Below, piece after piece: positions 17,042 to 25,809 of a stretch of 64,000 nt of DNA. The stretch lies in the NCBI GenBank assembly GCA_016841965.1, contig JAEANN010000022.1, positions 1 to 64,000 of the forward strand, written 5' to 3'. The translations under genes and the position numbers were made by a program. The DNA is from Candidatus Roseilinea mizusawaensis (GTDB taxonomy: Bacteria; Chloroflexota; Anaerolineae; J036; Brachytrichaceae). The notes under the pieces are model-generated. The model searched no databases. It saw only the letters and a program-made list of their open reading frames with translations, and was not told the origin of the DNA. How positions within the stretch are numbered: position 1 is the first letter of the stretch; the number at the start of each line of letters is the position of its first letter.

Positions 17042-18373
17042 TCAGCGCCGACCCAATAATCCTCCCAGCCCACGCATGCGTGGGTTGCTGGAAAGCTGCT
17101 TCATCAATGTCTGGGCATCGCGGAATTGTTTCAGAAGCTGATTGACCTCTTGCACTTCGGTGCCGCTGCCCTTGGCAATGCGGCGCTTGCGAGACGCATT
17201 CAGCAAGTCGGGGTGACGGCGTTCCTCGCGCGTCATGGAGTTGATGATGGCCTCGACGCGTTTCATCTGTCGCTCGGTCATTTCCGGCGTCAGCTCCCTG
17301 CTGATTTGTTTGAAGCCGGGAATCATGGCGAGCAGATCGTTCAGCGGCCCCATTTTTTTGATTTGCTTGATCTGGGCTAGAAAGTCTTCCAGGTCAAACT
17401 TGGCGCTGAGCATTTTTTCGGCGGCTTTGGCAGCCTCGGCTTCATCGAAGTTGGCTTGCGCCTTCTCGATGAGAGTCAGCACATCGCCCATGCCCAGAAT
17501 GCGCGACGCCAGCCGGTCGGGGTGGAATGGCTCGAAGGCGTCGGGCTTTTCGCCGGTGCCCAAGAACTTGATGGGCACACCGGTAACCGCGCGCATACTG
17601 ATGGCCGCGCCGCCGCGCGCATCGCCGTCGACTTTGGTCAAGATCAGGCCGGTCAGACCGAGTCGCTTATTGAAAGCATCGGCGATGTTGACGGCTTCCT
17701 GGCCGGTCATGGCATCGGCGACCAAAAGCACTTCGCGCGGCTTGGTGAGTGTCTTCACCTGCTCGACTTCGGCCATCATGGCGTCGTCGATCTGCAAGCG
17801 ACCGGCAGTGTCAAGGATGACCACATCATGGGCCGATTGGACTGCCTTTGCCAGGGCATTTTTGCAGATCTGGGGGGGCGTTGCTTTGGCGCCCTCGGAA
17901 TAAACCGGGATGCCGAGTTGCTTGCCGAGTTGCTCGAGCTGAGTAATGGCTGCCGGCCGGTAGGTGTCGGCGGCAACCAGCATGGGGCGCGCACCATTGT
18001 TGCGCAAGCGCAGCGCCAGTTTGGCTGCGGTGGTGGTCTTGCCAGAGCCTTGCAGGCCGACCAGCATGATGACGCGCGGAGCCGGCCCGCCCAGGTCGAG
18101 CTTGCCGCCTTCGCCCAGGGTAGCCAGCAATTCCTGATGCACGATCTTGACTACGGCCTGGCCGGGTGTCAGGCTTTTGTGCACCTCGGCGCCAACAGCT
18201 CGCTCGCGCACGCGGGCGAGGAAATCCTTGACCACCTTGAAGTTCACATCGGCTTCGAGCAGCGCCACGCGCACCTCGCGCAGGGCAACGTCGACATCGC
18301 CCTCGGTAAGAATGCCGCGTTTGTTCAGCCGGTCAAAGACAGCTTGCAGTTTGTCGCTCAGGTTCTCAAACAT
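17042..18373 (-). CDS. ffh: Signal recognition particle protein Ffh (SRP54)
   Basis: This 443-residue GTPase has the N domain (MFENLSDKLQAVFDRL), G-domain motifs GLQGSGKTTTAAKLA (G1), DTYRPAAITQL, DTAGRLQID (G3) and TKVDGDARGGAAIS (G4), and a methionine-rich M domain (KKMGPLNDLLAMIPGF) for signal peptides and SRP RNA. It directs nascent membrane proteins to FtsY and the translocon. The ATG at 18373 was chosen because MFENLSDKL is the family start. It is the first gene of the ffh-rpsP-khpA-rimM-dprA cluster. No SRP RNA gene was recognised nearby. Confidence 0.96.
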   Translation of the reverse strand: MFENLSDKLQAVFDRLNKRGILTEGDVDVALREVRVALLEADVNFKVVKDFLARVRERAVGAEVHKSLTPGQAVVKIVHQELLATLGEGGKLDLGGPAPRVIMLVGLQGSGKTTTAAKLALRLRNNGARPMLVAADTYRPAAITQLEQLGKQLGIPVYSEGAKATPPQICKNALAKAVQSAHDVVILDTAGRLQIDDAMMAEVEQVKTLTKPREVLLVADAMTGQEAVNIADAFNKRLGLTGLILTKVDGDARGGAAISMRAVTGVPIKFLGTGEKPDAFEPFHPDRLASRILGMGDVLTLIEKAQANFDEAEAAKAAEKMLSAKFDLEDFLAQIKQIKKMGPLNDLLAMIPGFKQISRELTPEMTERQMKRVEAIINSMTREERRHPDLLNASRKRRIAKGSGTEVQEVNQLLKQFRDAQTLMKQLSSNPRMRGLGGLLGRR

Positions 18374-18475
18374 AGTGACTCGACCCGCCCCAAACAAGCG
18401 GGCAGAAGCAGGCTATTCTAACCTGTCGCGCGATCGCGCGTCAAGCGCAGAGCAAATGCAGCGTGCGGCTCATGC

Positions 18476-18481
18476 TAGAAT
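18476..18481 (+). promoter_or_regulatory. -10-like box (TAGAAT) for tRNA-Leu
   Basis: TAGAAT lies 22 bases before the mature 5' end of tRNA-Leu. No convincing -35 box is visible. Confidence 0.4.
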
Positions 18482-18503
18482 CGTTGCGCAGTTTTCCTGC
18501 GCC

Positions 18504-18590
18504 GGGGCGGTGGCGGAACTGGCAGACGCCGGAGACTTAAAATCTCTTGCTGGAAACCCCAGCGTGTGGGTTCGAGTCCCACCCGCCCCA
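18504..18590 (+). tRNA. tRNA-Leu (anticodon TAA)
   Basis: This 87-base class II tRNA has acceptor GGGGCGG/CCGCCCC plus discriminator A, a D-arm, an anticodon loop CTTAAAA giving TAA (codon TTA), a long variable arm (TTGCTGGAAACCCCAGCG) and T-loop TTCGAGT. CCA is not encoded. TTA is a rare codon in a genome of this composition, so this tRNA probably serves few genes and may also read TTG. Confidence 0.95.
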
Positions 18591-18660
18591 CTCTTCAGCA
18601 AGGAAGAGACGCGTGAACTGCACCCACGCGCGCCCTCCTTCTTGCTTCCCCGCGTCCTTT

Positions 18661-20172
18661 TTATCCGTCGTCCGCGATCCTTTCCTCAAGACGATCGCAC
18701 CAGTAATGCATGATGAAGGCATGCGCTTCCTGGATACGGGCGGTGCTGTCGCCGGGCACAGCAAGCACGTGGGCAGCCCGGCCTCCCACCAGCCCCGCCG
18801 AGCCGGTCATGGCAATCGTCAGCGCGCCTAGATCGTTCGCAATGTCAAGCGCCTTGATCACGTTTGGCGACTTGCCGCTGGTTGTGATGCCGATGACGAT
18901 GTCGCCGGCCTGCGTGAAGGCTTGCACCTGCCGCGAGAACAGGTTGTCATAGCCGAAATCGTTGGCGATGCAGGTAACAACGCTGCTGTCGGCCGTCAGC
19001 GCAATGCACGGGAAAGGGCGGCGCGCCGGCCCGTATTTGCCCGCTAACTCAGCGGCCAGATGCTGTGCCTGCGCCGCGCTACCGCCATTGCCGAACACAA
19101 TCACCTTGTGGCCGGCCAGCAACGCATCACAGATCGCCGTCGCCGTTTGCTCGATCATGTGTGCAATCTGATCCAGGCGGGCAAGGGTATTCACACTATC
19201 TTGCAGCGTGCGCTGAAACAGGCTGGCACGCTGCGCAAAGGGTTGAGCCTGGTGGGCGTTGATAGCGGCCATCAAGGCGGCCACGTCGCCCAGCCGTGTG
19301 CCCAGTTGCGCCGGCACAACCCGGCATGCTGCGGCTGCCTGAGGCAAGCACTCGCGCCAGATCACCTCACGCGCCGGCTGCAGCAGCAGATCACCCAGCG
19401 CGACGGCCAGGCTGCCCAGCACGATCACATCTGGATTGAGCGTGTCGATGAGGATTGCCAGGCCGCGGCCCAACCAACGGCCACATTCGCGCACAATGCG
19501 CTGTGCGTCGGGTGCGCCGGCCAGGGCCTGGGTGACGAACTCGCGGATGGTCAACGTGTCCGGCCAGCGGGTGGGCATCTGCCAATGCGCCCACTTGACC
19601 ATGCCGGCGCCGCTGCAAAAGGCCTCCCAGGAGCCAACCTTGCCGAATTCGCGGGGGCCATAATCGGCCAGCCGGATATGCCCCACTTCGCCGGCAGTGT
19701 CGCTGGCGCCGCGATGAATGCGCCCGTCGATGAGGATGCCTCCCCCAAAACCCGTGCCGGCGGTGAGAAAGATCATGTGGCGCGCGCCGCGCCCTGCCCC
19801 AAAGCGATGCTCGGCCAACGCGCCGGCGTTGCCGTCGTGCTCGACGAAAGCCGGCAGATGATAGCGTTCGCTCAACAGGCGCTTAAGCGGCACATTGTCC
19901 CAAGTGGGCAGGTGTGGTGGAGCGAGGATGATGCCGGGTTCGATTTGCAACGGCCCGCCGATCGACACACTGATGGCGCCCGGCGTTCGCCCCGCGTTGC
20001 GCGCCTCGGCCAGCACTGCGTCGGCCTGCGCGCACATGCGTTCAAAGGTAGTCTCAAAAGGGTCTTGCGCGCGGGTTGCAATCTCACGGCGTTGCAGCAC
20101 GGTGGCGTGGTAGCCGCCCTCCAAAATGGCAATTTTGGTGCCGCCGATGTCAAATGCAAGAATGGTCTCCAT
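18661..20172 (-). CDS. ROK-family sugar kinase fused to a GmhA-like SIS isomerase domain
   Basis: This is a 503-residue two-domain protein. Residues 1 to about 310 form a ROK kinase: ILAFDIGGTKIAI, FVEHDGNAGALAEH, TAGTGFGGGILIDGRI and GEVGHIRL. The ROK zinc cysteines (CxCGxxGC) are missing; the site reads YGPREFGKVGSWEAFCSG. Residues about 320-500 form a SIS domain of the phosphoheptose isomerase type: VFGNGGSAAQAQHLAAELAG, TTSGKSPNVIKAL and STARIQEAHAFIMHYW. GmhA makes heptose 7-phosphate from sedoheptulose 7-phosphate, so a kinase-isomerase fusion could work in sugar-nucleotide supply. The C-terminal residues lie in repeat-like sequence. Substrates are unknown. Confidence 0.85.
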   Translation of the reverse strand: METILAFDIGGTKIAILEGGYHATVLQRREIATRAQDPFETTFERMCAQADAVLAEARNAGRTPGAISVSIGGPLQIEPGIILAPPHLPTWDNVPLKRLLSERYHLPAFVEHDGNAGALAEHRFGAGRGARHMIFLTAGTGFGGGILIDGRIHRGASDTAGEVGHIRLADYGPREFGKVGSWEAFCSGAGMVKWAHWQMPTRWPDTLTIREFVTQALAGAPDAQRIVRECGRWLGRGLAILIDTLNPDVIVLGSLAVALGDLLLQPAREVIWRECLPQAAAACRVVPAQLGTRLGDVAALMAAINAHQAQPFAQRASLFQRTLQDSVNTLARLDQIAHMIEQTATAICDALLAGHKVIVFGNGGSAAQAQHLAAELAGKYGPARRPFPCIALTADSSVVTCIANDFGYDNLFSRQVQAFTQAGDIVIGITTSGKSPNVIKALDIANDLGALTIAMTGSAGLVGGRAAHVLAVPGDSTARIQEAHAFIMHYWCDRLEERIADDG

Positions 20173-20173
20173 G

Positions 20174-20262
20174 GGGGATTTTGGATTGGAGATTTTGGAT
20201 TTCCGTGGTGCGTATTGCGTGTTCTAGATTCTGAGTTCTGACTTCTGTATTCTGTGCTCTCA
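20174..20262. repeat. Degenerate 7-bp-period repeat between ppk1 and the ROK-SIS gene
   Basis: Read on the minus strand, units such as AGAATAC, AGAAGTC, AGAACTC, AGAATCT, AGAACAC, GCAATAC and GCACCAC follow each other with a period of 7, then AATCCAAAATC-type words. The array fills the space between the two genes. The same heptamer family is seen in frame inside the FGGY gene at 63712-63790. Confidence 0.75.
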
Positions 20263-20269
20263 GGCGAGG

Positions 20270-22342
20270 TCAGTGCATCGACAAAGACACAAGCTGGCTG
20301 TCGATGGGGGGATCATCTGGCCGGCGTTGAACGCGCCGATAGCAACCATCGGGCAACAGCTCGCGCGCCTTGACGTTATCGCGCAGTTGGAGTTCCAGAA
20401 TGTCATGCAGCACACGCTGCTTCAAGGCCGGATCGAGAATGGGGAACAGCGTCTCCACGCGCCGGTCGAGGTTGCGCTGCATGATGTCGGCGCTGCCGAC
20501 ATAGATATCAGGCTGGCCGTTGTTGTGGAAATAGTAAACACGGCTGTGCTCAAGGAAACGCCCCACGATGCTGACAACGCGAATGGTGTCACTAATGCCG
20601 GGCACGCCGGGGCGCAAACAACACATGCCGCGCACAATCAGGTCGATGCGCACGCCGGCCTGCGACGCTCGATACAGCGCGTTGATCAGTTGCGGATCGA
20701 CCAGCGCGTTCATCTTGAAGATCAGCCGGCCATTGCCATGCTCGCGGTGAGCGGCGATCTCGCGTTCGATCAGCGCCAGCAGATTCTGCCGCAGATTGAC
20801 CGGCGCGACCAAAAGCTGACGGTATTGATCCTGATAGGAGTAGCCGGTCAGATAGTTGAACAGGTCGGTGGCATCTTCGCCGATCTCCTCACGGCAGGTG
20901 AAGAGGCCGATGTCGGTGTAGATGCGGGCAGTGGTAGCGTTGTAGTTGCCGGTGCCCAGGTGCACATAGCGCCGGATACGATCGGCTTCGCGGCGCACCA
21001 CGAGCGCGACTTTGCAGTGAACTTTCAGGCGCGGCAGGCCATACACAACATGGACGCCCTCATCTTCCAGCGCCCGCGCCCACTGGATGTTGTTCTGCTC
21101 GTCGAAGCGCGCCTTCAGCTCCACCAGCACAGCCACTTGCTTGCCGGCTTGGATGGCGTCGATGAGCGCCTGCACCACCGGCGCATTTTGGCCGACGCGG
21201 TACAGCGTCATTTTGATCGCCAGCACGTTCGGGTCGCGCGCCGCGCCCCGAATGAAGTCGATCACCGGCACAAACGAGTCGTAAGGATGATGCACCAACT
21301 GGTCGCCGCTGCGGATGATGGTGAACAGGTCGTCGGGATTGTTAGCGATGTTCATCGAACGCAGCAGGCCGGGCAAATGCGGCTGATGCGGGGCATCTTT
21401 CAGCCGGGGCAGAGGCAGCCGGTGCAGCTCCATCAGCGCGCTCAAATCGAGCGGCCCGCACACGCGATACACGTCGCGCTGCTCAAGCCCCAGGTTCTCC
21501 ACAAGGATGTCGCGATCTTCGTCCGGCATGTCGTGGGCAATCTCAAGGCGCACCGCCGAGCCAAAGCGGCGATCCTGCATCACGCGCTCGATCGTCGAGA
21601 GCAGGTCATCGGCCTCGTCCACTTGAATCTCCAGATCGGTGTCTCGGGTGACGCGAAAAGTGTGGACGCGCAGGATCTCCAGGCCGGCAAACAGCTTGTG
21701 AATATTGGCGGCGATCAGTTGATCGAGCCAGACAAAACAGTAAGGAGTGCCATCCCCTTCGATATTGTCCGAGACAGGGACCAGCCGGGGCAACACCGGC
21801 GGCACTTTCACGCGCGCAAAGCGCTCGCGGCCACTGCGTGTGCGCACCACCACCGCCAGACTCAAACTCAGGTTGCTGATGTGCGGGAACGGGTGGCCGG
21901 GGTCAAATGCGAGCGGCGTCAACACAGGATAGACTTCGCGGTTGAAATAGTCGGTTGCTCGGGCGCGCTGTTCGGGCGTCAGGTCTGCAAAGTCCAGCAC
22001 ACGAACGCCCTGCGCATCCAGCGCCGGCCTGACCATCTCTTGCCACGTCCGCGAGTGTTCCTCGATGAGCGGCGTCAGCGCGGAAACGATACTGTCGAGC
22101 GTAGCGCTGGGAGTCAATCCATCTGGCGATAGTTCCTCCACCCCGGCGGCAATCTGTTTTTTCACCCCCGACACCCGGATCATGAAAAACTCGTCGAGGT
22201 TGGTGGTAAAGATCGATAGGAACTTGGCTCGCTCAAGCAATGGCTGTTGAGGGTCCTGAGCCTCCTGCAACACGCGTCGGTTGAACTCGATCCAGCTCAA
22301 CTCGCGATTGATGTAGCTCGATGGCGGAAATGGGTTATCCAT
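20270..22342 (-). CDS. ppk1: Polyphosphate kinase 1
   Basis: This 690-residue protein has the PPK1 start YINRELSWIEFNRRVLQEA, FLSIFTTNLDEFFMIRVSG, the DDLFTIIRSGDQLVHHPYDSF segment, and the catalytic histidine region HVVYGLPRLKVHCKVALVVRR and YVHLGTGNYNATTARIYTDI. It makes polyphosphate reversibly from the gamma phosphate of ATP and is membrane-associated. The ATG at 22342 (MDNPFPPSSYINREL) fits the family; in-frame codons up to 22450 would overlap the prmA start. Length is normal. It is divergent from prmA. Confidence 0.95.
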   Translation of the reverse strand: MDNPFPPSSYINRELSWIEFNRRVLQEAQDPQQPLLERAKFLSIFTTNLDEFFMIRVSGVKKQIAAGVEELSPDGLTPSATLDSIVSALTPLIEEHSRTWQEMVRPALDAQGVRVLDFADLTPEQRARATDYFNREVYPVLTPLAFDPGHPFPHISNLSLSLAVVVRTRSGRERFARVKVPPVLPRLVPVSDNIEGDGTPYCFVWLDQLIAANIHKLFAGLEILRVHTFRVTRDTDLEIQVDEADDLLSTIERVMQDRRFGSAVRLEIAHDMPDEDRDILVENLGLEQRDVYRVCGPLDLSALMELHRLPLPRLKDAPHQPHLPGLLRSMNIANNPDDLFTIIRSGDQLVHHPYDSFVPVIDFIRGAARDPNVLAIKMTLYRVGQNAPVVQALIDAIQAGKQVAVLVELKARFDEQNNIQWARALEDEGVHVVYGLPRLKVHCKVALVVRREADRIRRYVHLGTGNYNATTARIYTDIGLFTCREEIGEDATDLFNYLTGYSYQDQYRQLLVAPVNLRQNLLALIEREIAAHREHGNGRLIFKMNALVDPQLINALYRASQAGVRIDLIVRGMCCLRPGVPGISDTIRVVSIVGRFLEHSRVYYFHNNGQPDIYVGSADIMQRNLDRRVETLFPILDPALKQRVLHDILELQLRDNVKARELLPDGCYRRVQRRPDDPPIDSQLVSLSMH

Positions 22343-22421
22343 AGCTGGGCTTTCGGCCAAATCCGCCCCGGCGACCGCCGCAGCGATTGAAACTGGCCAG
22401 GTGCGCATTATCTTACCAGAG

Positions 22422-22427
22422 TAGAAT
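22422..22427 (+). promoter_or_regulatory. -10 box (TAGAAT) placed for a leaderless prmA transcript
   Basis: TAGAAT ends 9 bases before the prmA ATG with no Shine-Dalgarno between, so transcription would start at or just before the start codon. The same spacing is seen at 37103 and 47253. Confidence 0.45.
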
Positions 22428-22436
22428 ACACCGGCG

Positions 22437-23384
22437 ATGACTGATTCCACTCAGCACTGGGTCGAACTCTCCATCGAAACCGACAACGAGCTGGCCGAAG
22501 CGATCAGCGAAGCAATTTACCCCTATGTCGAAGGCGGCGTGGCGTTGGAGCAGATCAACTACAACGACCGCATCGCTGACCGCTGGGAAGACGAAACAGC
22601 CACCGGCCCAGTCGTGGTGCGCGCCTACCTGCCGCGCGATGCGACGCTCGAAGAACGTCGCGCCAGCGTCGAACGTGCATTAAGCTGCCTCAACCTGATC
22701 CGTCCGATTCCACAGCCGGCCTGGCGCGAGGTGGCGCAGACAGACTGGGCCGAGGCGTGGAAAGTCGCCTTCAAGCCGGTGCGGCTGGGCCGGCGTATTC
22801 TGATCTGCCCTTCGTGGATCGAGGCAGAGGCCCAACCCGGCGACATTGTGCTGAGACTCGATCCCGGCCTGGCCTTTGGCACCGGCCTGCACCCCACCAC
22901 ACAACTCTGCGCAGAGGCGCTTGAAGAGCGCATCCGGCCGGGGATGCGCGTGCTAGACGTGGGAACCGGCTCGGGGATTTTGTCTGTCCTAGCAGCCAGG
23001 CTGGGGGCAGAGTCGGTGCTGGGGGTCGATATCGATGAGGAGGCCGTGCGGGCCGCGCGCGACAATGTGGCGCGCAACAACGCCAACACGTGCGTCAGCG
23101 TGGCTTTGGGATCATGGGAACAGGCAGCCGGCGTCTACGATGTCGTAATTGCCAACATTCTGGCCGGTGTGATTACCCGCCTGCTTCAAGAAGGTCTGGC
23201 TGCGGTGGGCCATGCGTTCATCTTTTCCGGCATCCTGGACACGCAAGCCGAAGCGGTGAAAGTAGCCCTGGATCAGGCCAGCTTGCGTGTGGTCGATCAA
23301 AAGCAACGCGCAGACTGGATTTGCTTGGTGTGCGAACCGCAGCCAACCACAAGCCACAAAGATCACGGAGCCGCAGGAAATTGA
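22437..23384 (+). CDS. prmA: Ribosomal protein L11 methyltransferase
   Basis: This 315-residue SAM-dependent methyltransferase has an N-terminal substrate domain (HWVELSIETDNELAEAI), the linker RILICPSWIEA, the PrmA hallmark FGTGLHPTTQLC, SAM motif I VLDVGTGSGILSVLAARLGA, VDIDEEAVRAARDN and the NPPY-like IANILAGVI. It trimethylates L11 in the cytoplasm. Its last 12-15 residues (QPTTSHKDHGAAGN) fall in low-complexity sequence (23340-23425) that looks like the interspersed repeats elsewhere in the window, so the C-terminal tail is probably an add-on. It converges with infA. Confidence 0.93.
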   Translation: MTDSTQHWVELSIETDNELAEAISEAIYPYVEGGVALEQINYNDRIADRWEDETATGPVVVRAYLPRDATLEERRASVERALSCLNLIRPIPQPAWREVAQTDWAEAWKVAFKPVRLGRRILICPSWIEAEAQPGDIVLRLDPGLAFGTGLHPTTQLCAEALEERIRPGMRVLDVGTGSGILSVLAARLGAESVLGVDIDEEAVRAARDNVARNNANTCVSVALGSWEQAAGVYDVVIANILAGVITRLLQEGLAAVGHAFIFSGILDTQAEAVKVALDQASLRVVDQKQRADWICLVCEPQPTTSHKDHGAAGN

Positions 23385-23417
23385 CTTCGTGTCCTTTGTG
23401 CCGTGTGGTTCAGCGTG

Positions 23418-23693
23418 CTAGTATGAATTCGGATCAGACTGGCGGCGGGCATTCAAGCGATAGGTGATGCGACCGCGCGTCAGATCGTAGGGTGACAACT
23501 CCATCTTGACGCGATCGCCGAGCAAAATGCGAATGTAGAACTTGCGCATCTTGCCGGCCAGCGTTGCCAGCACCTCATGTCCGCCGTCAATCCTGACCTT
23601 GAACATTGTCCCCGGCAACGCCTCGATCACCTCACCTTCGACTTCAATCACGCCTTCTTTCTGTTTATAGGTATCTTTCTGCTTGTTTGCCAT
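23418..23693 (-). CDS. infA: Translation initiation factor IF-1
   Basis: This 91-residue protein contains the S1-like IF-1 core [40 protein letters not shown] and [15 protein letters not shown]. Usual length is about 72; here there are around ten extra residues at each end, basic at the N-terminus and ending in DPNSY. A good ribosome site (AAAGGA) lies 6 bases before the ATG. The gene stands alone instead of in the usual rpmJ/rpsM ribosomal cluster, with its own strong promoter at 23759-23787. Confidence 0.94.
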   Translation of the reverse strand: MANKQKDTYKQKEGVIEVEGEVIEALPGTMFKVRIDGGHEVLATLAGKMRKFYIRILLGDRVKMELSPYDLTRGRITYRLNARRQSDPNSY

Positions 23694-23758
23694 AATTCCT
23701 TTCTATTGAGCGTTTGAGCACAATACGTGCTGTGACACGCTGGCGATTCACGCTCGGC

Positions 23759-23787
23759 ATTATAGACAACTGTAAAATCAGCGTCAA
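23759..23787 (-). promoter_or_regulatory. Sigma-70-type promoter of infA
   Basis: On the minus strand TTGACG (23787-23782) and TATAAT (23764-23759) are separated by exactly 17 bases, an almost perfect housekeeping promoter. The predicted leader is about 60 bases and ends in the AAAGGA ribosome site of infA. Confidence 0.7.
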
Positions 23788-23826
23788 CGCAAAACGCACA
23801 AAAACAGTTCAATTTCGGAGGCAAGC

Positions 23827-24867
23827 ATGACCCAATCCCCCTCTGCGCGCGTGGCGCTGTATTTACAGGACGCCCATCCCCTGCGCGACGGTATGGCGTA
23901 TGCGCAGTACGCCGAGCAGCGCGGGTTCGAAGCGGTGTGGCAGGCAGAGTCACGCCTGGTGCGCGACGCCATCGTGCCGATGGCAGCCTTTGCCGCAGTG
24001 ACCGACCGTATCAAGGTAGGCAGCGGCGTCATCAACAACTGGACTCGCAATGCCGCGCTCATCGCGGCAACCTTTCTGACCCTGGATGATCTTGCGCCGG
24101 ACAGAATCATCTGCGGCATCGGCGCATGGTGGGATCCGCTGGCCCACAACGTAGGCATCACACGCTCGAAACCATTGCGCGCGATGCGCGAGGTCGTCAC
24201 CGTGGTGCGCGACCTGCTGGCTATGAAGCGTGTGACTTTTCATGGCGAGTTCGTGCATCTGGAAGGGGTAGAGCTGGATATCGTGCATGGCCGGCGCGAG
24301 CCACGCAACGTGTCGATTTACATCGGCGCCACCGGCGACCAGATGATGGAGTTGACCGGCGAGATCGCCGATGGCGTCGTGCTGAACTATCTGGTGGCGC
24401 CGCGCTATAACGAGAAGGCGCTGACGCTGCTGGAGGCCGGCGCAAAGAAAGCCGGACGCACACTCGACACCATAGACCGGCCCCAACTGGTAGTGTGCAG
24501 CGTCGATCATGACCGTAAGAAGGCACTCGACAGCGCGCGCAAGCTCGTCACGCAATACCTGGGCCAGCAGCCGCACATCATGAAGGCTAGCGGCGTGAGC
24601 GGCGACCTGCTCGAAGCCATCGGCAAAGTGCTGACCTGGCCGGCTACCGAAGAGCAAATCGAGCGCGCTATGGAACTTGTGCCGGACGATGTGGTGCAGC
24701 TCATCACCGCCAGCGGAACTCCTGACGAAGCCCGCCGCAAAGTGGATGAGTATCGCGCTAACGGCTGCACCTGCCCCATCCTTTACCCGCTGGGCGATGT
24801 CAAGCTGATGATCGACACGTTCGCCGGCCAGGCACAGCCATCATGCGCCGCTGAGATAGCCACATGA
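23827..24867 (+). CDS. LLM-class F420-dependent oxidoreductase
   Basis: This 346-residue luciferase-like TIM-barrel protein resembles methylene-tetrahydromethanopterin reductase homologs: [59 protein letters not shown] and [28 protein letters not shown]. Such proteins use F420 or FMN to reduce or oxidise diverse small molecules; the substrate here is unknown. GGAGG lies five bases before the ATG. The stop overlaps the degV start (ATGA), so the two are one operon. No F420 synthesis genes are in the window. Confidence 0.88.
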   Translation: MTQSPSARVALYLQDAHPLRDGMAYAQYAEQRGFEAVWQAESRLVRDAIVPMAAFAAVTDRIKVGSGVINNWTRNAALIAATFLTLDDLAPDRIICGIGAWWDPLAHNVGITRSKPLRAMREVVTVVRDLLAMKRVTFHGEFVHLEGVELDIVHGRREPRNVSIYIGATGDQMMELTGEIADGVVLNYLVAPRYNEKALTLLEAGAKKAGRTLDTIDRPQLVVCSVDHDRKKALDSARKLVTQYLGQQPHIMKASGVSGDLLEAIGKVLTWPATEEQIERAMELVPDDVVQLITASGTPDEARRKVDEYRANGCTCPILYPLGDVKLMIDTFAGQAQPSCAAEIAT

Positions 24868-25721
24868 TCAGAATTGTGACCGATTCAACGGCCGACTTGC
24901 CTGTGCACATCGCACAGCAACTCGGCATCGAGGTCGTGCCGATCCTCGTGGAAGCCGATGGTGTGATCCGCCGTGACGGAGTTGACCTGCTGCGCGAGCA
25001 GTTCTTTGCCGAACTGCCGACTTACCGCAATTGCAAGACGGCTGCCCCGCCAACGACCGACTTCATCGCCGCGTATGAACGGCAAATTGAGCGCGGAGCG
25101 ACCGAAATCCTCTCGATCCATCTCAGCCGGCGCTATAGCGCCCTGTGCGACTCGGCGATGGTCGCAGCGCAGGAGATGACTGGGCGTGGGACGCCTGTGC
25201 ACGTGATCGACTCGGGCACGCTCGCCATCTGCTTGGGCTGGATGGCCATAGCTGCCGGAAAGCTGGCTGAACAGGGCGCAGAGATGTCGGCCATTCGACA
25301 AGCGATTGACGCAATACGCCCGCGCAGTGTCATCTACGCCATGGCCGATACGCTGAAATACCTGCGCCGCAGCGGAAGGGTGAGCGCGTTCACCGCCGGC
25401 ATTGGCGATCTGCTAGATATCAAGCTGCTGGTCGATGTCCGCAACGGGGAGATCAATCAACTGGATCGTGTGCGGACGCGCAGCCGGGGGGTTGAACGCT
25501 TGATCAACGCAGCGCAGGACCTGGCGCTGGCACGCCAGGGTGTAGAACGATTGGCAGTGTTGCACAGCGGCGGAAATGTGATGAACGACGTGCGAAAGGT
25601 ACAAGACAGCATGACCAACCTGTTGCCGGTGACGCAACAGGAAATGATGTTGATTACCCCCGTCATCGGCGCGCACTTCGGCCCGATGGGGATCGGCGTG
25701 GCGCTCTTGACGCGCGTATAA
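24864..25721 (+). CDS. DegV-family fatty-acid-binding protein
   Basis: This 285-residue protein begins [25 protein letters not shown], the DegV signature, and contains [40 protein letters not shown] and [13 protein letters not shown]. DegV proteins (FakB) bind fatty acids and, with the kinase FakA, supply acyl phosphate for lipid synthesis. No fakA is nearby. The ATG overlaps the stop of the LLM oxidoreductase. Length is typical. Confidence 0.93.
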   Translation: MIRIVTDSTADLPVHIAQQLGIEVVPILVEADGVIRRDGVDLLREQFFAELPTYRNCKTAAPPTTDFIAAYERQIERGATEILSIHLSRRYSALCDSAMVAAQEMTGRGTPVHVIDSGTLAICLGWMAIAAGKLAEQGAEMSAIRQAIDAIRPRSVIYAMADTLKYLRRSGRVSAFTAGIGDLLDIKLLVDVRNGEINQLDRVRTRSRGVERLINAAQDLALARQGVERLAVLHSGGNVMNDVRKVQDSMTNLLPVTQQEMMLITPVIGAHFGPMGIGVALLTRV

Positions 25722-25734
25722 TCTTCCAGCGAAG

Positions 25735-25805
25735 GACGAACGACACAGGACGAACAGCTTCTTGCTTCGTCTTCCGTCGTTCGTCCTTCATCCATCATCG
25801 ATAAG
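25735..25805. repeat. Degenerate 7-bp-period repeat upstream of recG
   Basis: GGACGAA-type units are followed, in the opposite sense, by TTCGTCT, TCCGTCG, TTCGTCC, TTCATCC and ATCATCG in 7-base register. The two halves are partly complementary and could form an imperfect hairpin. The array ends a few bases before the recG start and probably contributes its leader. Confidence 0.7.
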
Positions 25806-25809
25806 CGAT

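Noticed and set aside
20273-22132. 619-codon frame on the plus strand
   Set aside because: It is antisense to ppk1 and shows no protein motif.
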